DNA of 50,996 nucleotides. Origin: Clostridiales bacterium (GTDB lineage: Bacteria; Bacillota; Clostridia; Saccharofermentanales; Saccharofermentanaceae). Both the position numbers and the translations under genes were made by a program. The stretch spans positions 1-50,996 of the forward strand of contig JAGCXQ010000017.1 in assembly GCA_017961235.1 (NCBI GenBank). Reading direction: 5' to 3'. Positions 47,187-50,996 of this stretch are shown piece by piece. The stretch's first letter is position 1; every line of letters begins with the position of its first letter. Below the pieces are notes generated by a model that did not search any database, was not told the DNA's origin, and saw nothing but the letters and a program-made list of their open reading frames with translations.

Positions 47187-47243
47187 CGGTTGGTCATCTG
47201 ATCTTTTATCTGTCCCCCATTTACGACATGACGGAAGTGCTTC

Positions 47244-48236
47244 TTACTGTGCCTGTACCGCCGTCATCGCGACAGTGTTGACGATGTCATCTACAGAGCA
47301 GCCGCGGGAGAGGTCGTTACACGGTTTTGCCAGACCCTGGAGAACTGCGAAGCAGTCCGCACCGCCGATTCTCTGGGTGATCTTATATCCGATATTACCT
47401 GCCTGAAGATCCGGGAAGATAAGAACGTTTGCACGGCCGGCAACAGGAGATCCCGGAGCCTTCGATGCACCGATCTCCGGAACGAGTGCGGCATCAAACT
47501 GCATCTCGCCATCGAGAAGAAGATCCGGAGCGAGCTCGTGTGCGATCCTGGTTGCTTCCTGCATTTTGGTAACGAGATCGTGCTTTGCACTGCCCTTCGT
47601 GGAGAAGGAAAGAAGCGCGACTCTCGGCTCCTCAATACCACAGAGGACACGGGCCGTCTCTGCTGCAGATACGGCGATCTGCGCAGTCTCTTCTGCTGTC
47701 GGGCACGGATTTACGACGCAGTCGGCATAGACGAGAAGTCCGTCTTCACCGAGGTCCTTGTTCGGGCACTCCATCAGGAAGCTGCTCGATACGATCGACA
47801 TGCCGGGCTTTGCCTTGATGATCTGAAGTGCCGGGCGGAGCATATCGCCTGTCGTGTGGACGGCGCCGGAAACGAGTCCGTCCGCATCACCGAGCTTGAC
47901 CATCATAACAGCGAAGTACATCGGATCCGATACGAGTTTCTTCGCATCTTCCTCTGTTACGCCCTTTGCTTTTCTCAGCTCGAAAAGCGCCTGTGCGTAT
48001 TCATCGGATTTCTCACTTGCCTTCGGATCGATCACCTTGATACCGGAGATGTCTGCGCCCTGTTCAGCGGCAACCTTAGCCACAGCATCGGGAGCTCCGA
48101 TGAGGACCGGCTCTGCGAGACCTTCCTTCTTAATGATCTCCGCGGCCTTCACGGTACGCTTCTCGTCGCCTTCCGGAAGAACGATCGTCTTAACATCTGC
48201 CTGTGCTTTTGCTCTGATCTTCTCAATCAAACTCAT
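47244..48236 (-). CDS. pta: Phosphate acetyltransferase
   Basis: A 330-residue enzyme that exchanges phosphate and CoA on acetyl groups (acetyl-CoA to acetyl phosphate). Family blocks: IVLPEGDEKRTVKAA at the start, YFAVMMVKLGDADGLVSGAVHTTGDMLRPALQI, VYADCVVNPCPTAEETAQIA, LSFSTKGSAKHDLVTKMQEAT, and DAALVPEIGASKAPGSPVAGRANVLIFPDL. This is the short Pta form without an N-terminal regulatory domain, as in most Firmicutes. Phosphotransbutyrylases look different and are shorter. It lies 42 bases behind a butyrate-kinase-type gene, an unusual partner: acetate kinase would be expected. GAGAGG precedes the ATG. Confidence 0.94.
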   Translation of the reverse strand: MSLIEKIRAKAQADVKTIVLPEGDEKRTVKAAEIIKKEGLAEPVLIGAPDAVAKVAAEQGADISGIKVIDPKASEKSDEYAQALFELRKAKGVTEEDAKKLVSDPMYFAVMMVKLGDADGLVSGAVHTTGDMLRPALQIIKAKPGMSIVSSSFLMECPNKDLGEDGLLVYADCVVNPCPTAEETAQIAVSAAETARVLCGIEEPRVALLSFSTKGSAKHDLVTKMQEATRIAHELAPDLLLDGEMQFDAALVPEIGASKAPGSPVAGRANVLIFPDLQAGNIGYKITQRIGGADCFAVLQGLAKPCNDLSRGCSVDDIVNTVAMTAVQAQ

Positions 48237-48278
48237 AAAGAATTACCTCTCTTTCTTTCTGGCGCGCTCTGTTCTTAA

Positions 48279-49400
48279 TCAGAATTCCACGCCTTCAAAT
48301 CCCTGCCATACATCTTTGCCGGAGTAGGTCTGTGCGGTCAGTTTTCCCTGCATGACCTTGAGCGCCGGAAGAGCAAGAGCTTCCTGCTCCATCTCGCCCG
48401 GATATACACTGATCGGTGCGATCCATCCGCATCGCTTCTCAATAGTTTCCTTTACATCCGGGAAACGGAGAAGTCCGCCTGTCAGAAGGATGCCATCGAC
48501 CTTGCCGCACAGTACGCAGCTCATCTCGCCGATCATCTTGCAGATCTGGTAGAGCATCGTGTTCCATACGAGGTCCGCCTTCTTATCGCCCTTTTCGAGC
48601 ATCTCATGGATCGTGTCAGCATTCGCTGTGCCGAACAGATCGACAAATCCGCCCGCTCTGGAGCAGCGCAGTCTTACGTCTGCGACGGAGTGTTCTTCGA
48701 TATAGTCGAGAAGTGCCAGTACCGGTACGGATCCGATTCTTGTCGGTGTAAAAGCACCCTCGCCGTCGGCACCCATGTTGCCATCGACCATTTTGCCGTG
48801 GTCATGTGCGCTTACGGTGATACCGCCATCGATATGTGCGACAACGAAATTACAGTCTTCGTACTTCTTTCCCATCACTTTTTCTGCGTGGTACTCGGCA
48901 ACGGCCTTCTGATTCAGAACGTGTGAATGGGATACGCGGTAGATGCCCTTGATACCCGTAAGTCTGGCATAGTCGCCATACTCATCGACATTGGTCGGGT
49001 TGAGCGTGAACGCCGGCTTATTGAATTCCTGCGCGAACTTCCAGGCGAGCATGACACCGAGCTTAGCCGGGTGCTCACTGCCGCCTACTGCCGCGACTGT
49101 GTCATCGTAGAGCTTTTGATCGATCTTCGTGATACCGCCCGGCTGTGTGTGCGCAGAGCCGCCTCGGCCGACGAATACATCGATCTCTTCCGCTTTATAT
49201 CCCTCGGCCTTCAGCATGTCGAGGATGACGCCGTAGCGGAACGGCATCTGGTCATTTACGTGCGGAAACGAAAGAAGCACGTCCGCATCGTGGAAGAGGC
49301 TCTTCTCGAAGATAGACTCTTCGTTCTCGAAGAGGCTCACCTTGGTCGAGGTCGAGCCCGGGTTAATAATCAGCAATTTGTACTTCTTTTCATCCTGCAT
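48279..49400 (-). CDS. buk: Butyrate kinase family carboxylate kinase
   Basis: A 373-residue acyl kinase of the ASKHA fold that forms ATP from an acyl phosphate. The N-terminus LLIINPGSTSTKVSLFENE is the butyrate kinase signature; acetate kinases start differently and are about 400 residues. Other blocks are VGRGGSAHTQPGG, VVAHIDGGITVSAHDHG, ADGEGAFTPTRIGS and GILLTGGLLRF. AGGAGAC precedes the ATG at 49400. It is the first gene of an operon with pta, so acetyl phosphate may be the local donor or the kinase may have wide or shifted specificity (butyrate, branched or acetate). Family is sure, substrate is not. Confidence 0.88.
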   Translation of the reverse strand: MQDEKKYKLLIINPGSTSTKVSLFENEESIFEKSLFHDADVLLSFPHVNDQMPFRYGVILDMLKAEGYKAEEIDVFVGRGGSAHTQPGGITKIDQKLYDDTVAAVGGSEHPAKLGVMLAWKFAQEFNKPAFTLNPTNVDEYGDYARLTGIKGIYRVSHSHVLNQKAVAEYHAEKVMGKKYEDCNFVVAHIDGGITVSAHDHGKMVDGNMGADGEGAFTPTRIGSVPVLALLDYIEEHSVADVRLRCSRAGGFVDLFGTANADTIHEMLEKGDKKADLVWNTMLYQICKMIGEMSCVLCGKVDGILLTGGLLRFPDVKETIEKRCGWIAPISVYPGEMEQEALALPALKVMQGKLTAQTYSGKDVWQGFEGVEF

Positions 49401-49766
49401 AAGAATGTCTCCTGTCTATTTCAAAAGTGCTTTTCGCATATATGAGCAAAAATACAAATCGTATTCTAATCCGCTATCTAGAGAAAAACAATTCTATATA
49501 AATAAAAAGCCTAAGAGTGTAAAAGAACCTAAACGGAAACGTACCGAAAAGCACTTTTCTTCCTGCCGGAAAGAGTGTTCACAGAGGACACTTCCGGGGG
49601 GTAAGGACAAAATTGCAAAACTTGCGACATCAATTTGGCACATAAAACCGACATTAGAAACGTCTGCGTAACATACCGTTCATAAAAAGATGATAAAATG
49701 ACCCAAAGACCTTATAAGGGGAAAGAGGTTTTTAAGATACATCGATGCAACTATGGAGGGAGACAT
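49401..49766. other. 366-base intergenic stretch between divergent genes
   Basis: Two copies of AGTGCTTTTCG occur here in opposite directions (49426-49436 plus; 49545-49555 minus). AGTGTTC..GGACACT near 49572-49589 is a small inverted repeat. GATAAAATG near 49692 could be a -10 for the beta-helix gene, without a good -35. I see no small gene. Confidence 0.5.
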
Positions 49767-50996
49767 ATGGTTAAGAAGAAGCTATTATCCATGCTCGTCA
49801 GCTTGACTATGGTCGTCGGCATGTTCCCGATGATGATGGTATCGGCAGACGAGGAAACGGGTACATTTACGGAACTGCAGGAAGCGATCGACAAAAGCGG
49901 ATTTGTAAGTTTGGAAAAGAACTACGAATGGCAGGAAGGCGATAGCAGCATCGTCATCGATAAAGGCTTTGGTGGAATAGACCTTAACGGTAAAACGATC
50001 GACGCGAAGGGAAATGGACCGATATTTATTATCGATAATCATAGCCGACTCGATATAAATCCTGGCAGCGGATCGATCACAGGCGGAAGTGCTGTCAATG
50101 GTGCGGCCTTCTATGTAAATGAAGGATGTTCACTCAATCTATATGGAGGAGCTGTTTCCGGAAATACCGCTACAGGAAATGGCGGCGCCATCTATAATGA
50201 GGGAACAGTTAAACTCCAGAGCGGCACAACTGTTACAAAAAACAATGCAGTAAATGGTGCCGGGATCTATAATGCCGGATCTCTCGCAATTGACGGAGGA
50301 AATATTGTCAATAATACTGCAAGCGGAAACGGTGGCGGAATCTATCAGGCTGCAGGAGCGTCCGGGATCACCTTATCCTCCTCTCCTGTTATTGCTGGCA
50401 GCACGCCGGACAATCTATATCTGGCAGAAGGCCAGGTGGTGAATTGCGGATCCACGTTAAGTACAAATGCAACTGTTTTCATCAGTTCCGAGGTGTCAGC
50501 GACAGTGACATCCGGATTCTCCGGAAGCACTACTGAGCCGTTTTATACGGATGCCGGTTATGAAGCAAGTATTCAGGAAGGTGAGATCTACCTTGAGAAA
50601 TCCGGTTCCGGACCGGTTGTGACCGATCCTTCTTTTGCAGGACTCAGCCTCACTCTGGATGAGGGTAAGATCGGTCTGAACGTATTTGTGGATCCGGGAA
50701 CATGTCCTGTTTCTGAACTTGAGGATTCTCAGGTGACTTTCGATATTCCCGGAAAAGGCGCGAATGTTCAGACAGATACATTTGACTCTTCCTTTACGGT
50801 TACTACCAAGGAAGGCGGAAGGACCGTTTATGGATTTACCTGTTATCTGTCTTCGGTTCAGATGGCAGAAGAGATCGCAACTACTTTTACCTATGGTGAT
50901 AAAACCATCGAAGGAACATTCTCTGTAGCAGATTATATTGAGAAGTATAATAGTGCGGTAGAGTCTCTGGTGCTTCCCAATAATCCATATAAAACA
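49767..50996 (+). CDS. Secreted beta-helix surface protein (3' end missing)
   Basis: The frame is open from the ATG at 49767 (GGAGGG seven bases upstream) to the window edge, 410 codons with no stop. Residues 1-28 are a signal peptide (KKKLLSMLVSLTMVVGMFPMMMVSA). Residues about 30-225 are rich in Gly, Asn, Ile and Tyr with repeated GGxIYN..GT and SGNTATGNGGAIYNEG patterns, the mark of a right-handed beta-helix like those in polymorphic outer-membrane-type adhesins and pectate-lyase folds. Residues from about 290 to the end (GLSLTLDEGKIGLNVFVDPG ... VYGFTCYLSSVQMAEEI) match the unnamed C-terminal module of the LRR protein at 2359-5250. More domains may follow outside the window. Adhesion role is inferred. 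Confidence 0.75.
   Translation, partial: MVKKKLLSMLVSLTMVVGMFPMMMVSADEETGTFTELQEAIDKSGFVSLEKNYEWQEGDSSIVIDKGFGGIDLNGKTIDAKGNGPIFIIDNHSRLDINPGSGSITGGSAVNGAAFYVNEGCSLNLYGGAVSGNTATGNGGAIYNEGTVKLQSGTTVTKNNAVNGAGIYNAGSLAIDGGNIVNNTASGNGGGIYQAAGASGITLSSSPVIAGSTPDNLYLAEGQVVNCGSTLSTNATVFISSEVSATVTSGFSGSTTEPFYTDAGYEASIQEGEIYLEKSGSGPVVTDPSFAGLSLTLDEGKIGLNVFVDPGTCPVSELEDSQVTFDIPGKGANVQTDTFDSSFTVTTKEGGRTVYGFTCYLSSVQMAEEIATTFTYGDKTIEGTFSVADYIEKYNSAVESLVLPNNPYKT

Larger units (their letters stand above)
5902..49555. repeat. Dispersed 9-base word AGTGCTTTT, 17 copies
   Basis: Copies read on the plus strand start at 5902, 18501, 21267, 23605, 25494, 25683, 25987, 28272, 34524, 37283 and 49426. Copies read on the minus strand start (plus-strand coordinate) at 24134, 29044, 33016, 41131, 45136 and 49547. 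Seven lie between genes. Six continue as AGTGCTTTTCG. The span given covers all copies; it is not one element. Confidence 0.7.

Noticed and set aside
5902..49555. AGTGCTTTT as a polar chromosome-segregation or Chi-type signal
   Set aside because: Copies point both ways (11 to 6) with no tie to gene direction or a switch point, so a strongly polar signal is not supported within this window.
1..50996. tRNA, rRNA, known riboswitches or insertion sequences
   Set aside because: Reading the intergenic stretches I found no tRNA cloverleaf ends, rRNA segments, T-box or riboswitch core motifs, and no transposase-like protein.

Overview
The window reads as a piece of a Clostridia-type Firmicutes chromosome, probably from an anaerobe living on plant material in a gut or rumen. 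The basis is strong GGAGG ribosome sites, TATAAT-type promoters, very large secreted surface proteins, a GH115 xylan alpha-glucuronidase, tandem SGNH-esterase/TIM-barrel enzymes with a sortase-like tail, a BspA-type leucine-rich-repeat protein, a Pta/butyrate-kinase pair and a two-subunit class I fumarase. The family or genus cannot be fixed by eye. I saw no rRNA, tRNA, CRISPR array, transposase or phage gene.

Layout. 0-6 kb: the end of a HerA-like ATPase (DUF853), an Asp/Glu racemase with a Thr/Cys active site, an LRR surface protein followed by a 33-residue peptide gene, and a flavin reductase. 6-14 kb: one giant wall-anchored carbohydrate-active protein, broken into two reading frames by a one-base slip near 8876. 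14-16 kb: aspS. 16-24.6 kb: a zinc-ribbon Ser/Thr kinase with two copies of an outside domain, a lipoprotein carrying a third nearly identical copy, a MoxR/DUF58/transglutaminase operon, and a DUF937 protein. 24.9-33 kb: a MacB/FtsX-type ABC exporter, a PD-(D/E)XK-like orphan, a DUF4349 lipoprotein and a two-component system. 33-40 kb: a zinc-ribbon membrane protein, GH115, and an ECF sigma/anti-sigma-like pair behind a lipoprotein. 40-49.4 kb: fumarase, LarB/LarC (nickel-pincer cofactor synthesis), two small membrane proteins, another zinc-ribbon membrane protein, a phosphodiesterase, Pta and Buk. 49.8 kb to the end: the start of a beta-helix surface protein that shares a C-terminal module with the LRR protein.

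How the genes fit together. Much of the window is surface biology: attachment (LRR and beta-helix proteins), plant cell-wall breakdown (the giant protein, GH115) and envelope sensing (kinase, ECF sigma, two-component system, MoxR/transglutaminase). Pta, Buk and fumarase are fermentation enzymes. LarB/LarC point to a lactate-racemase-type cofactor, but larA and larE are not here.

The strongest unexplained signals are: (1) a 9-base word, AGTGCTTTT, seen 17 times in 51 kb in both coding and intergenic DNA; (2) a sensor-like domain copied at about 96% nucleotide identity between the kinase and the neighbouring lipoprotein; (3) intergenic arrays of tandem hairpins with exact 53-bp and 61-bp periods; (4) an unnamed module shared by two otherwise unrelated surface proteins; (5) a tiny peptide gene directly behind the LRR gene.
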